From contig CAWEYO010000005.1 in assembly GCA_963813315.1 (NCBI GenBank), positions 1 through 64,000 on the forward strand: DNA of 64,000 nucleotides. The letters are read 5' to 3'. This document shows, piece after piece, positions 10,696 to 19,392 of the stretch. Both the position numbers and the translations under genes were made by a program. The first letter of the stretch is position 1. The number at the start of each line of letters is the position of its first letter. The DNA comes from CAWEYO01 sp963813315 (GTDB lineage: Bacteria; Pseudomonadota; Alphaproteobacteria; Rhizobiales; Rhizobiaceae). A model generated the notes under the pieces. The model was given only the letters and a program-made list of their open reading frames with translations, was not told the origin of the DNA and searched no databases.

Positions 10696-11082
10696 GTGAT
10701 TAATTCGTCATTCGCCGATATCAAGGCGCAACTTGCGGCACTCGAACAGCGTCTCGCGCAGCTGGAAGCGGCGCAGCTCGGGTTCTCAGAAAACCCAAAC
10801 ACACCCGACGACCCAACAGCACAATTGGCCACCCTTGCTCGCCAACACGGCATGCATATCAGGCTCGTTGGTCTGGCCGGTGAATGTGTTTCCGAACACG
10901 ACGCCGCATTGTTGCTGAACCGTGCACCAAAGACAGTGCGCAATTGGTGGTACCAGCATCGACCGCTGCCAGCGCAGCTGATCGGGCGACACAGATGGTA
11001 TGCGTTGAGTGATCTGGCAGCGTTCATGGCGAATAGAGGAGCAGTTAGCTCGATCGAGCTAACTGAAGAAAATCCGACGTGA
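10696..11082 (+). CDS. Coiled-coil plus helix-turn-helix DNA-binding protein
   Basis: GTG start at 10696 after GAGGTGGGAG. Residues 1-32 (ADIKAQLAALEQRLAQLEAA) form a heptad-like coiled coil, probably for dimerisation. Residues 45-118 look like a MerR/excisionase-type winged helix: SEHDAALLLNRAPKTVRNWW as the helix-turn-helix, then RHRWYALSDLAAFMANRG as the wing. The frame is intact at 128 residues. It lies between the primase and the capsid remnants, so it is probably a regulator of the element. It could also be an excisionase. The exact family is not certain. Confidence 0.6.
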   Translation: MINSSFADIKAQLAALEQRLAQLEAAQLGFSENPNTPDDPTAQLATLARQHGMHIRLVGLAGECVSEHDAALLLNRAPKTVRNWWYQHRPLPAQLIGRHRWYALSDLAAFMANRGAVSSIELTEENPT

Positions 11083-11164
11083 ACAGCCCGCCAACAGCCC
11101 GTCATAGCCTTTTCATAGCTGCAACTATGGCGTTCGATCGACATCGTGCGATCAACCTCCTGTG

Positions 11165-11220
11165 GCGAGGTCGCTGGGTGATCCGGTTTCTTCTCCTTCC
11201 GGACAGCCCAGCGACCTCGC
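11165..11220. repeat. Perfect 14-bp inverted repeat (large hairpin)
   Basis: GCGAGGTCGCTGGG at 11165-11178 is exactly mirrored by CCCAGCGACCTCGC at 11207-11220. An inner CCGG/CCGG pair brackets a pyrimidine-rich loop (TTTCTTCTCCTT). It lies between the DNA-binding protein and the capsid remnant with no T run. It could be a bidirectional transcription block, a replication or packaging site, or a structured leader. Confidence 0.6.
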
Positions 11221-11349
11221 TGCCTCTTGGGACACACAGCTATGCCGATCTCATTGCAACCAAACGCTGGCGTCATTCCTGACGTTCTCAAAGGGTTAGC
11301 GTTCCGTCGCCTTTATGGTCGATCCAGCGCCGAAGCCGAGACACTCGAT

Positions 11350-12260
11350 TGTCCGAACCGGCGCAGCGAATTCTCAAGGCAGCGGTCGGCGCGGGAACAT
11401 TGGCCAACGTCCAGTGGGCCGGATCGCTCGCGGACATGAATGCAGCCAGCAACGATTTCCTCAGCCGGCTTGGACGGAAGGTCAGCGGCAGTCGCCATGC
11501 TCGACATGGGTATCGTCAGCCGGGGACCGTTCAACGTTCCGCTGATCACCGTTGCGGAAGGTGCGACAGCCACACTCGTTGGTGAAGGCTTGCCAAGACC
11601 GATTTCAAAGATGACACTCGGCATTGCGCGTTTGGTCCCGCAAAAGGTTCAAGCGACAGTTGTGCGTGACGAAGGAAGTGATCACCGAAGCGGGAACCGC
11701 TGGCCAAGCCTTTATCTCTCGGCAATTCAGGATCGCGGTCGCTGCAAGCCAATCGACGCGGTTTTGATCGACCACTTGCTCACAGGCGTGACGCCAATCA
11801 CCGCTGGCAGCCAGCCAAGCCGCCGACATCGAGAAGCTGTTGAACGCTGTCAACAAGGGGGCTGGCCGTCTGGCTTGGCTCGCTGCACCGGATGTTGCCA
11901 ACAGGCTGGCCATCTCCAACACGAGGGGCGGAACGTCGCCCACAGGCGTCTCCGAAGCTTACGGTCTGCCGTTGTTTGTGAGCTCAGGGATGCTGGCCGG
12001 AACACTGGCCCTGATCAACGGGGATCAGGTCGCTGGCGACGTTCAAGGCTTCGGGCTGGAAGCCACGGATCAGGCAACACTGAACATGGACACTGCTCCC
12101 ACGCTGCCGAACGCCGTGACCGGTGCAGGCGCGCCCAGCATGGTCAGCCTGTGGCAGGAGAACTCCATCGCGCTCGGCATGACCGCGATGGGTGACATGG
12201 CCGGCTGCTGCCGGAGGCGTCGCATTGCTGACCGGCATTGCATGGAGCGCACCATGACAA
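11350..12260 (+). pseudogene. HK97-type major capsid protein, frameshifted
   Basis: Pieces in several frames line up as one capsid protein. These are VPLITVAEGATATLVGEGLP (about 11535), TKEVITEAGTAGQAFISRQF (about 11667), RLAWLAAPDVANRLAISNTR (about 11865), then YGLPLFVSSGMLAGTLALIN, a long continuous stretch, and MVSLWQENSIALGMTAMGDM near 12140-12200. The last segment is typical of the end of HK97-fold capsid proteins. At least three frame changes remain. No portal, protease or tail gene is visible nearby, which is unusual for a phage but normal for a capsid-forming satellite. Confidence 0.7.
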
Positions 12261-12263
12261 TGG

Positions 12264-12432
12264 ATGATGAACAGATCGGCAGAGCAACTGGCGGCAATCG
12301 TGAAGGCAGCATTGGAACAGAGGCTGGTGCCGCTCAACATCAGGCTCAACTCGTTGAGCTCTAGAGTTAGCCAAGCTCGGTTCGCTCAAGCAGCTTGAAG
12401 ACCGCATCGAGGCAAGGCTGCGTTCATCTTGA
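12264..12432 (+). CDS. Small coiled-coil phage protein (frameshifted)
   Basis: From ATG 12264 one frame gives MMNRSAEQLAAIVKAALEQR and LVPLNIRLNSLSSRVSQ. A one-base shift near 12375 continues as GSLKQLEDRIEARLRSS. The sequence is helical with heptad spacing. It follows the capsid remnant, so it may be a head-associated small protein. No family recognised. Confidence 0.3.
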
Positions 12433-12690
12433 GAAGCTGGAGAGCGCGCATCAAGCGGCTTGGAAGCTCTCGGCACTGAGCTTGAGATCCACTTGGCACA
12501 GTCCGCTGGCTATGACGTCGGGCGTGGTAGTGGAGCAGTGCAATGACGGCTCGCTCCATGGCCGACCGCCGGCTCGGCCACCTCCGTCCGAGATGGGGGG
12601 AGGGTACGGTGGGGGGTAGGCAGCGTCCGAAAGCCATTGGCCGCGATGACCGGCCCGGCACATCTGTTGCATTGAAAACTTCAAAGGGAC
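12433..12690. other. Intergenic
   Basis: No convincing gene. Contains a purine-rich run (GATGGGGGGAGGGTACGGTGGGGGG, about 12594-12618) just before the terminase gene. Confidence 0.3.
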
Positions 12691-12699
12691 CCCAGTCTC

Positions 12700-13149
12700 A
12701 TGACCGGCAGAACCAACTCTGACAGCGGACGGAACCAGATCGCACGCAATGCGATCCGCAAGGCATCCATCACCCCTCCAGCGGGGGTGCAGATGTCGAA
12801 GGACGAGCGCAAGACCTTTGACAATCTGGCGAGTGAATTTGCGCTGGAAGAGATATCACCGCACAAGATCGAACTGCTGGTTGTGGTGGCTAAGACCTTA
12901 ACCATGGTCGCCGAGCAACAGAACCTGCTGACCGCCGAAGGCGCAATCGTGCATTCGCCATCAGGGGTGAAGCCCAATCCGCGTTACGCCATCATCAACA
13001 GCGCATTGGCTTCGGTCGTGAAGATGAGACGTTCGCTCGGGCTAGGGAATTATTCAAAATCGCTGCGGGATGTTGCTATCCAACGCGACCGCATCAAGGC
13101 CCAGGAAGCTGGTGTGCTCTCGCTGTTGGACGATCCGATTGATCACTAA
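12700..13149 (+). CDS. Phage terminase small subunit, P27 family
   Basis: Intact 149-residue frame: MTGRTNSDSGRNQIARNAIR, a helical core LASEFALEEISPHKIELLVV, and the family-typical region VVKMRRSLGLGNYSKSLRDVAIQRD. Small terminases bind the packaging site and hand DNA to the large subunit. The length and the KMRRSLGL segment fit P27-type proteins. The matching large subunit is absent nearby; the terminase pair at 20-22 kb belongs to a different family. A hairpin terminator follows at 13500. Confidence 0.7.
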   Translation: MTGRTNSDSGRNQIARNAIRKASITPPAGVQMSKDERKTFDNLASEFALEEISPHKIELLVVVAKTLTMVAEQQNLLTAEGAIVHSPSGVKPNPRYAIINSALASVVKMRRSLGLGNYSKSLRDVAIQRDRIKAQEAGVLSLLDDPIDH

Positions 13150-13499
13150 GCCAAATCCGACGGTCCAGCAGTGGCCATCAAGCGAAGCATCAAAGTCAAT
13201 TGAGCACCATGACCGTCCGTACCCCGCACCCGCAACCTCTTGTCTACAACGTTCTGCGCTCCACTACCCGTTCGCTGCGCGATCTGTTATCGCGGTCCAG
13301 CCTCACCTTGACGGACTTGGACACCATTGCCTTTGAGTTGGCCAGTACTTGATCAAGCTGCTGGGAAAGCGGCACGGATCAGGACCGAGCAAGATCACGA
13401 CTAGCACGGCCATTCTTTTCCCATTCTCCACCCCGCGGCGAGCGGCCTGAGTGGCACGGAGCGTTTTGGAGTAGAATAGTGCTCTCCAAGCAAGAATGT

Positions 13500-13530
13500 G
13501 GCCCGGCGCGTTCGCTACCGGGCCGTTTTT
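13500..13530 (+). terminator. Rho-independent terminator
   Basis: GGCCCGG at 13500-13506 pairs with CCGGGCC at 13518-13524 around an 11-base loop, followed by GTTTTT. It would end transcription from the terminase gene at 12700-13149. Confidence 0.75.
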
Positions 13531-13567
13531 GCAGCCTTGCTTCAGCCTTGTTTATCCGTCGCCATTT

Positions 13568-13874
13568 CTAGGGGCCCTCTTTGCTCTCGCCAGCGCCGCC
13601 ACCGGCAGTGCCGCCATTGTTACCGGCAGTGCCGCCACCGCACCGTTACCACCGCCACCGCTACCGCCGTTCGGTTCCCCATCACTGCCGGTTGATGTCG
13701 AGATCACCACGCCATTGCCGTGCGCAGTATGCTGTGTCGTATCCCTAAGTGTTCCGGGGCCGTTGCTACTTTGGTGGGCAGATTAGGACCGCCACCCGTC
13801 GTCGTGGTCGGGTCGGCCAGCGTTGGGCTGGCGAGGATCATGGTGAAAAGAACGGTCGAAAGAAAGCGCTTCAT
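13568..13874 (-). CDS. Secreted glycine-rich protein (frameshifted)
   Basis: ATG at 13874 follows GGAG. Residues 1-20, MKRFLSTVLFTMILASPTLA, form a signal peptide. One-base shifts join PTTTTGGGPNLPTK to SSNGPGTLRDTTQHTAHGNG and then to a Gly-rich tail (GGSGGGGNG, GGTAGNNGGTAGGGAGESKEGP) ending at TAG 13568-13570. The DNA has a repeated ACCGGCAGTGCCGCC unit near 13600-13645. It is probably exported and low in structure. Function unknown. It sits inside the phage/satellite remnant, an odd place for an exported protein. Confidence 0.5.
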
Positions 13875-13944
13875 GTTCCGAATACTCCATTGGTTCTGAC
13901 AGGTGCAAATGGCCTGTTCGAGACAACGAAGGATATATCGGAGC

Positions 13945-14183
13945 CTAGCGGTCTCTCGATGTGAAGCAGTTCACAACTAATCGATATTTCCCATATGCCG
14001 GCTCCTGAGAGCCGACGATATGCCGTTCCGACGCGCAGCTGGCGACCAGCGACAGGTGTTCACCGCGCGTCGTCAGCGGCACGTCGTAGCCATGAAGCGG
14101 ACGGTGACGGTGCCGTCATCGTGAACAAGCGTGACTTCGCCGGTCATGGTGATCGTGTCGCCTTCGGACAGTTTGGTCGCCAT
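13945..14183 (-). CDS. Small beta-rich element protein (frameshifted)
   Basis: ATG 14183 is two bases past the integrase stop. It starts MATKLSEGDTITMTGEVTLV, then HDDGTVTVR. A one-base shift gives LHGYDVPLTTRGEHLSLVAS, a natural continuation. It looks like a small beta-barrel domain of the kind found next to phage integrases. No name assigned. Tight spacing suggests co-transcription with the integrase. Confidence 0.45.
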
Positions 14184-14188
14184 CGCCC

Positions 14189-15648
14189 TCACCCAAGGGT
14201 CCGGATTGGCACGATCTCGGCACCGGAGGTTTCCCCAGAAACGATCCAGTGCAAGTGCGTCTGGCCCACCAGTCGAGTGCATGCCGCTTCTGCAGTCGAT
14301 AGCGACGCTGAAGATCGGAGTGATCGTAGGTCTTTGTTACACCGCTGGTAATCTCGTGCCCGACCACAGCTTGAACAACGTCGAGAGCCGGTGCCCATGT
14401 CACCTCGCCATGAGCATTTTCTTCCCCGGCACGCAACCGGGTGACGACGCTGTGCCGGAGATCGTGCACCCTCCACGGCTTCAGATCGACCGCTTTCAGT
14501 TTTTCATGCACTTCGGCTTTCTTCACCCGAGCAACTTCGCCCTGTGCGCCCTTCGAGAACACGATGCGCATCTCGCTCTCTGGTATGCCGGCTAAACAGC
14601 CACGCATCTCGCCATCGAGTGCCAACACCACCTTTGCCCATCCAGAGATCGCGGTGGTTCCGGCACCAGAAGGTGAAGATGAAACCAGAGGGTTCAGACC
14701 GAGCGCGAGGTACGCCGTTTTTGCTTCGGTCAACACTGCCAATGCGGCGTCCGACAGGAGCAAACCTCATGATCGCCCTTGCGGTTCTTGGTATGGGAGC
14801 CGGGGACGGTCAAAATCTTGCGATCCCAATCGACCCAATCCCAGGCGTGCTTCGCCGATTTCGTCGCGACGTTGCCCGGTCAGGGTTAGCAGTCGGATAC
14901 ACTGCCCAAACGATAGCCATAGGTTTCCGCCGCCTTCCACAAAGCTGCCAATTCAGTGTCGGTCAGAGGCGCGCGCCTTCTCACTCTTGGGCTGGCGCTT
15001 ACGCATGCCGCTGGTCGGCGGCAAACCTGTCCACATCGCTCTTGAGGCGGCGAACGAGAACACCAACCGGATCACCTTCAGACGTCTCGTCCACAGGACC
15101 GCCCTTTGCCTCGATAGCGGTCAACAGCCGACCAATGACCTTCCCAATAAATCAATGACGCTGAGCGGCATGGTCCCCAACACAGGCAAAATGTAGGTCT
15201 TCAGCTTTGCTCTCGCGTGCCTGTTGCGGTCGCGACGGTCACTGGCCTCGCCCTGCCGCCTGTCAGCTTGTTCGCCTCTCATGGCGAGCGACGAACGCTG
15301 AGGCCACAGCGCCGAAGAGCTCTCGGCACGCTCGGTCTGTTCGCCTTCTCGGCGTTGACGGTCTTGGGATCCTTGCCGCCTTTGACCAGTGGCCGCGATT
15401 TCCCGCGCCTTGGCTCTGGCTTCTGCAATGCCGAGCGCCGGGGAATGCGCCGAGCTACGATCTTCTCGCGTGGGCCAGCCTTACCTTCCGCACCCGGCAT
15501 TCGGTAGATCACGATGAAGCGATTTTGAACCACTGGCTGAGACATGAAGGAAAAGTCCCTTTTCAACGTCTGAGACTTCTACCCGGGGGCCAGTGGCCGG
15601 ACGGGCGATCTTTTCAATAGCTACGGTGGTGAGATTTTTCGACGGCAT
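14189..15648 (-). pseudogene. Tyrosine recombinase (phage integrase), frameshifted
   Basis: ATG 15648 begins MPSKNLTTVAIEKIARPATG and EVSDVEKGLFLHVSASGSKS, the DUF4102-like arm-binding domain. Frame changes follow near 15510 and in the middle region. The catalytic domain is clear from about 14763: LKPWRVHDLRHSVVTRLRAG (H-x-x-R box), VVQAVVGHEITSGVTKTYDH (second His and catalytic Tyr). A last shift gives HWIVSGETSGAEIVPIRTLG and TGA at 14189. The start is about 170 bases from a tRNA-Arg 3' fragment, the usual arrangement for an integrase beside its attachment site. Broken as written. Confidence 0.85.
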
Positions 15649-15823
15649 TAACGGTGCTGCTTCCTAGCGGCTTGAGGGGTCTTTAGGGGGTCTTTCTGCG
15701 ACGCTTTGGGCGGTTGCGAAAGGTCCCTTCCGTTCCTCTTCTCGCTGATTATAGCAGAAAAGAAAAGCGAAAACAGCAAGTTGCTGGTTTAATTCGTTCG
15801 CCGATGGTCTCTTATGGTTGATT

Positions 15824-15879
15824 AGAGGCCCACCCTCCGAAGGCAGAGGTCACAGGTTCGAATCCTGTCGGGTGCGCCA
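15824..15879 (+). tRNA. tRNA-Arg(CCG) 3' half: attachment-site remnant
   Basis: Positions 15832-15879 read as an anticodon loop with CCG (CCCTCCGAAGGCAG), then a variable loop, the T arm (CAGGTTCGAATCCTG) and the acceptor 3' strand ending in an encoded CCA at 15877-15879. The 5' half (D arm and 5' acceptor strand) is missing and the anticodon stem is damaged on its 5' side. It cannot be a functional tRNA. It is the kind of partial tRNA left by an element integrated into the 3' end of a tRNA gene, and the integrase at 14189-15648 lies beside it. Confidence 0.75.
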
Positions 15880-16020
15880 ACAAATTCAATATGTTAGCGC
15901 ACAAGTGAGCGAAAGTTCCCACGCGACCCTCCCACACAAGGATCGATCTTTTAATGACCGAGGGATTGGTTAACCGGTAAGAAGCGTTCTGCTGTATGCC
16001 ACGCTTGTTGATCAAGAAAG

Positions 16021-16690
16021 TTCATTGAGTCCGAACGCGTTGGCGGGCGCCGTCGCGCACATGATGAGATCGACCGGCGGGAATTCCGTCGACGAAAGAA
16101 CCAGTGCTCGCAAATGCACTGGCGTGGTGACTAGACAGCGCGGCGCCGGCGTCTTTGCCAGCACAGCGCGGACATCGGCTGGGAATAGTGGCAGGCTCGC
16201 CTCCGTGGCAGCACCGCCGAACAGCTGCGGCGCAATGGTGGTTTCATAGCCGTAGCTGTGGCCTGACGGCACCGTGGCGATCATCGTCATGGCTTGGCCG
16301 TCCTGCCATCCCGCGCGGCGGGCGAGGGCGTCGGCGCCCGCGATCAGCGCCTTCCAGGATTTCCGCGTCACCTGAGGCGTGCCCGTGCTGCCGGGGCTGA
16401 AGGCATGGAGGACGATGCGATCGGGCTCCACCTTGGGCAGATCCAGCAGAGTGGCTCGATTTCCGCCGGCGCAGCGAAACAGATGCACCGGCATGCCGAC
16501 GGGGGGCTCTGCGCCGTCAAAAATGACATAGGGCGAAGCGTAGTCGGCGGCGAGCGCTTCGAGTGATCCGACCGCCGGCGTGCCGGAACAAGCTGGTCTG
16601 GCCGCGGACGACGGCGGCAGCAAAGGGGCCACCATGAAGTTGTAACGGTCCTCGCAGAGAGGCGAAAATCTTTGGCGTTTCCGGATTGTC
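16021..16690 (-). pseudogene. AMP-dependent ligase, truncated at both ends (first aryl-polyene-like locus)
   Basis: Carries the adenylation P-loop in the form HAFSPGSTGTPQVTRKSW, then TVPSGHSYGYETTIAPQLFG and CLVTTPVHLRALVLS. These align with the second ligase (35579-37250) over its middle part. The N-terminal 45 or so residues are missing: the frame begins at CEDRYNFMVA, matching CGDRYRFTVG of the paralogue, and is joined out of frame to the ACP gene near 16650. The C-terminal half is lost beyond about 16040. Intact relatives activate an aromatic acid starter and load it on an acyl carrier protein. Confidence 0.75.
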
Positions 16691-16885
16691 CGCTTCGATC
16701 TCGATCCCGTAGCGGCGGGAGATCTCCATCGCCAGCTCCAGCGCGTCGATCGAGCCGAGACCGAGCCCATTGCCGAACAACGGATCGTCCGGCACGATGG
16801 TCGCGGGCGCCACGTCCAGGTTGAGGGCGGAAACGATCAACTCGGCAATTTCAGTGTGGGGTATTTTGGTGATTTCTGTTGTCAT
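16650..16885 (-). pseudogene. Acyl carrier protein, 3' end fused to ligase by a deletion
   Basis: From ATG 16885: MTTEITKIPHTEIAELIVSA, then DDPLFGNGLGLGSIDALELA and PKIFASLR at residue 78. It matches the ACP at 37887-38177. The phosphopantetheine Ser is at about residue 45, but the usual preceding Asp (DS) is Gly (GS). After residue 78 the frame enters the ligase region out of frame, so the normal last 10-15 residues are replaced. The deletion also removed any membrane-protein gene that would lie between ACP and ligase. Confidence 0.7.
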
Positions 16886-16894
16886 ATTGGCCTG

Positions 16895-18211
16895 TTACTC
16901 GGCTGCGCTCTCAACCCCCTTTAAGACCTGGACATGGCGGCGCCATTGGCGCGATTGCTCCCAGGCCTGGAGGCTGAAGATATAGTAGATCGCTTTGAAA
17001 GCCATAATCCGAATGGCGCGCGAAAATGAGGGGGTGGTGTCCCCCGAGAGGATCGATATGGCTGCGGATTTCAGCCGGAACGGGTTTCCCTCGGTGGTGA
17101 TCAGGCGCTTCATGCCCGGGCTGGTGAACCGGTAAATGAACCAGCTATAGACCCGCAGCCACCGGCGCACGCGCCGCTCATGCTCGGCCATGAGGCGGGC
17201 TCGGCCGCTCGGCTCCTTAAGGCAGGCGGTAATTGCCTTCGCGCCGGAGCGCGCGCCGGACATGGCCAGGAACACCCCGGTGGAGAAGACCGGGTCGATG
17301 AAGGCATAGGCGTCGCCGATCAGCAGGTAATTCTTGTCGAACATCCGCTTCGACGCATAGGAGAAATTGCCCGCCGTCCAGACCTCGCTGGCAATCACCG
17401 CATCGCCTACCCGATGGGCCAATTCAGGACACAGCGCCAGCGTATCGATGAGGAACTGCTTGATCGGCACCTTGCGGGACTTGAGATAGGTCGGCCGGCA
17501 CACGGCGCCGATGCTCATCCGGCCATCGCGCAGGGGGATGAACCAGTACCAGCCGTAATCGAAGAAATACATGCTGATGTTGCCCGCTTCTTCGCCCTCG
17601 CGGCGGGATACGTTGTCGAAATGGGCGAAGATCGCCGCACTTTCGTGCTCGGGATTCTTAACTTTCAGGTTCAGCCGGTTGCCCAGGAACGTGTCGCGGC
17701 CCGAGGCATCGACGAGGAAACGGGCCTGCCAGGTCTTCGTCTCCCCCTTGTCGTTCCGGCTTTCGACAGTGGCGACGTTGTCGCCGTCGAACTGAACGGA
17801 CGTGGCCTTGGTCCGCTCATGGACGATGACGCCCGCCTGTTCGGCGTGGCGCAACAGCAGTTCGTCGAACTCGGCCCGCTTCACCTGATAGGCGGTCGGC
17901 GGCGACGGCTCCAACGCCCGGGAGAAGTCAGCCACAACGTGCGTGGTTTCTCCTGGCAGCGTAAAATCGGCGCCCCGCTTCAGGACGCCAATGGAGCGGA
18001 CCTTTTCTGCCACACCCAGCTCGTCGAAGATCGGCAGATTGCGCGGCAATAGGGATTCGCCGATGTGAAAGCGCGGGTGCTCATCCTTCTCCAGAAGAAC
18101 GACATGCCATCCCTCGCGCCGCAGGAAGGTGGAAACGGTCGAGCCTGCGGGGCCTCCCCCGACCACGAGTACATCGCAGGTTTCTGGGCGCGATTCGGCT
18201 GTCTGCATCAT
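16895..18211 (-). CDS. FAD-dependent oxidoreductase (halogenase/geranylgeranyl-reductase-like)
   Basis: Intact, 438 residues. The Rossmann dinucleotide motif VLVVGGGPAGSTVSTFL is at residues 14-30, PRFHIGESLLPRNLPIFDEL follows, and FLVDASGRDTFLGNRL and LLIGDAYAFIDPVFSTGVFL form the second FAD contact. I do not see the Trp halogenase WxWxIP signature; the corresponding segment reads YGWYWFIPL. Genes of this type occur in aryl polyene and xanthomonadin clusters, where they may oxidise or halogenate the aryl head. It follows the same strand order as the truncated ACP and ligase. A shortened paralogue is at 24491-25241. Confidence 0.8.
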   Translation of the reverse strand: MMQTAESRPETCDVLVVGGGPAGSTVSTFLRREGWHVVLLEKDEHPRFHIGESLLPRNLPIFDELGVAEKVRSIGVLKRGADFTLPGETTHVVADFSRALEPSPPTAYQVKRAEFDELLLRHAEQAGVIVHERTKATSVQFDGDNVATVESRNDKGETKTWQARFLVDASGRDTFLGNRLNLKVKNPEHESAAIFAHFDNVSRREGEEAGNISMYFFDYGWYWFIPLRDGRMSIGAVCRPTYLKSRKVPIKQFLIDTLALCPELAHRVGDAVIASEVWTAGNFSYASKRMFDKNYLLIGDAYAFIDPVFSTGVFLAMSGARSGAKAITACLKEPSGRARLMAEHERRVRRWLRVYSWFIYRFTSPGMKRLITTEGNPFRLKSAAISILSGDTTPSFSRAIRIMAFKAIYYIFSLQAWEQSRQWRRHVQVLKGVESAAE

Positions 18212-18387
18212 CGGGTCCCCATGTCCGTGCTGTGGCTATCCCCGTTCCGGAATGGTGGGCCATCCCGATTCTTTGTCGCAGGCGAATTCTACCTGAGCCA
18301 GCGGATTTCTTCCACGGTCAGAAAAGCCGTGTTAGCCCATGGTGGATTTCGACTTTATCTAAGTCCGAGTCTCTGTAGACTGCCGCC

Positions 18388-19380
18388 ATGATTCGATCCG
18401 AGGTCGTTGAACTGCTGGGGGTAAGGGGTGAAGCCCAGCAGGAGCTCTTCCAGCGCGCCAGAGCCGTCCGCCGCCGGAGCTTCGGTGACGGCGCCGTGAT
18501 GCGCGGGGTGATCGAGGTCGCCAGCGCTTGCGTGCAGAACTGCAGCTACTGCCCCATGCGGACCGACAACCGGATGTCGCGCTACATTTACCGGGCGGTA
18601 CGCATCGTCGAGCTCGTGCGCCATGTCCATGATGCCGGCATCCGAACGGTCTCGCTGCAGGCGGGCGACATTCCGCGGACCACCCAGACAGTCGGCGAGG
18701 CGATCCCGGAGATCCGTCAGCTGTTCAGCGGCGACGTGGATATCCTGCTGGTCCTTGGGGACAAGAGCCGGGAGGAATACGCCTATCTGCGGGAACAGGG
18801 GGCCACGAGCTACATCCTGAAGCATGAGACGGCGGATGCGCAGCTCCACCAGCGGCATCGTTTCTATCCGCTGGAGGAACGGCTGTTGCATCTCGAGGAC
18901 CTCCTTTCGCTCGGCTATCGCGTGGGCAGCGGAACGATCGTGGGATTGCCCGGCCAGACGCTGGAGATTCTGGCGGAGGACATCCTGCTGGCCCAGTCGC
19001 TTGGAGTGCATATGTGCAGTGCTTCGCCCTTCGTGCCGGCAGCCGGAACGCCGCTTGCCGAGGCCGAACCCGGCGATGTGGACACGACATTGAATGCGCT
19101 TGCGATCATGCGGCTGATCATGCCGAACGCGCTGATCCCCAGCGTCAGCGCACTGCAGAAGCAGGCGCCGGGAGCGCAGGCCTTGGGGTTTGCCGCCGGC
19201 GCTAATGTCATCACCGTCAACTTCACGCCCGAACGGGACCAGGTGAATTATCCCATCTACGGTTCCGATCGGTTCATTGTCGGACGCGACTATGCGGCTG
19301 GCGTGCTGCGAGGTGCGGGATTGCGGCCCGATGTGCGGCAATCGGAACCGCGGCTTGCGGCGGCCCGTGCGCGCCGTTAG
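18388..19380 (+). CDS. Radical SAM enzyme of the BioB/HydE/PylB type
   Basis: Intact, 330 residues. The cluster motif SACVQNCSYCPM (C-x3-C-x2-C) at residues of about 49-60 binds [4Fe-4S] and S-adenosylmethionine. GSGTIVGLPGQTLEILAEDI and PFVPAAGTPLAEAEPGD match the barrel and substrate region of HydE/PylB/BioB relatives. No hydrogenase, biotin or pyrrolysine genes are nearby. It is divergent from the FAD oxidoreductase (176 bases apart) and convergent with a glycosyltransferase remnant. A role in tailoring the aryl polyene head or its lipid anchor is possible but unproven. The substrate is unknown. Confidence 0.8.
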   Translation: MIRSEVVELLGVRGEAQQELFQRARAVRRRSFGDGAVMRGVIEVASACVQNCSYCPMRTDNRMSRYIYRAVRIVELVRHVHDAGIRTVSLQAGDIPRTTQTVGEAIPEIRQLFSGDVDILLVLGDKSREEYAYLREQGATSYILKHETADAQLHQRHRFYPLEERLLHLEDLLSLGYRVGSGTIVGLPGQTLEILAEDILLAQSLGVHMCSASPFVPAAGTPLAEAEPGDVDTTLNALAIMRLIMPNALIPSVSALQKQAPGAQALGFAAGANVITVNFTPERDQVNYPIYGSDRFIVGRDYAAGVLRGAGLRPDVRQSEPRLAAARARR

Positions 19381-19392
19381 AGAATCCCTGTC

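Noticed and set aside
15812..16015. Minus-strand frame with HPTGFEPVTSAFGG
   Set aside because: This is the well-known false protein read from the reverse strand of a tRNA 3' half; the tRNA fragment explains it.
17180..18052. Long plus-strand frame
   Set aside because: It lies antisense to the intact FAD oxidoreductase, whose motifs are clear; GC-rich codon use produces such shadows.
18388..19380. Biotin synthase BioB
   Set aside because: The cluster motif fits, but sequence around the barrel is closer to HydE/PylB-type proteins and no biotin genes are nearby.
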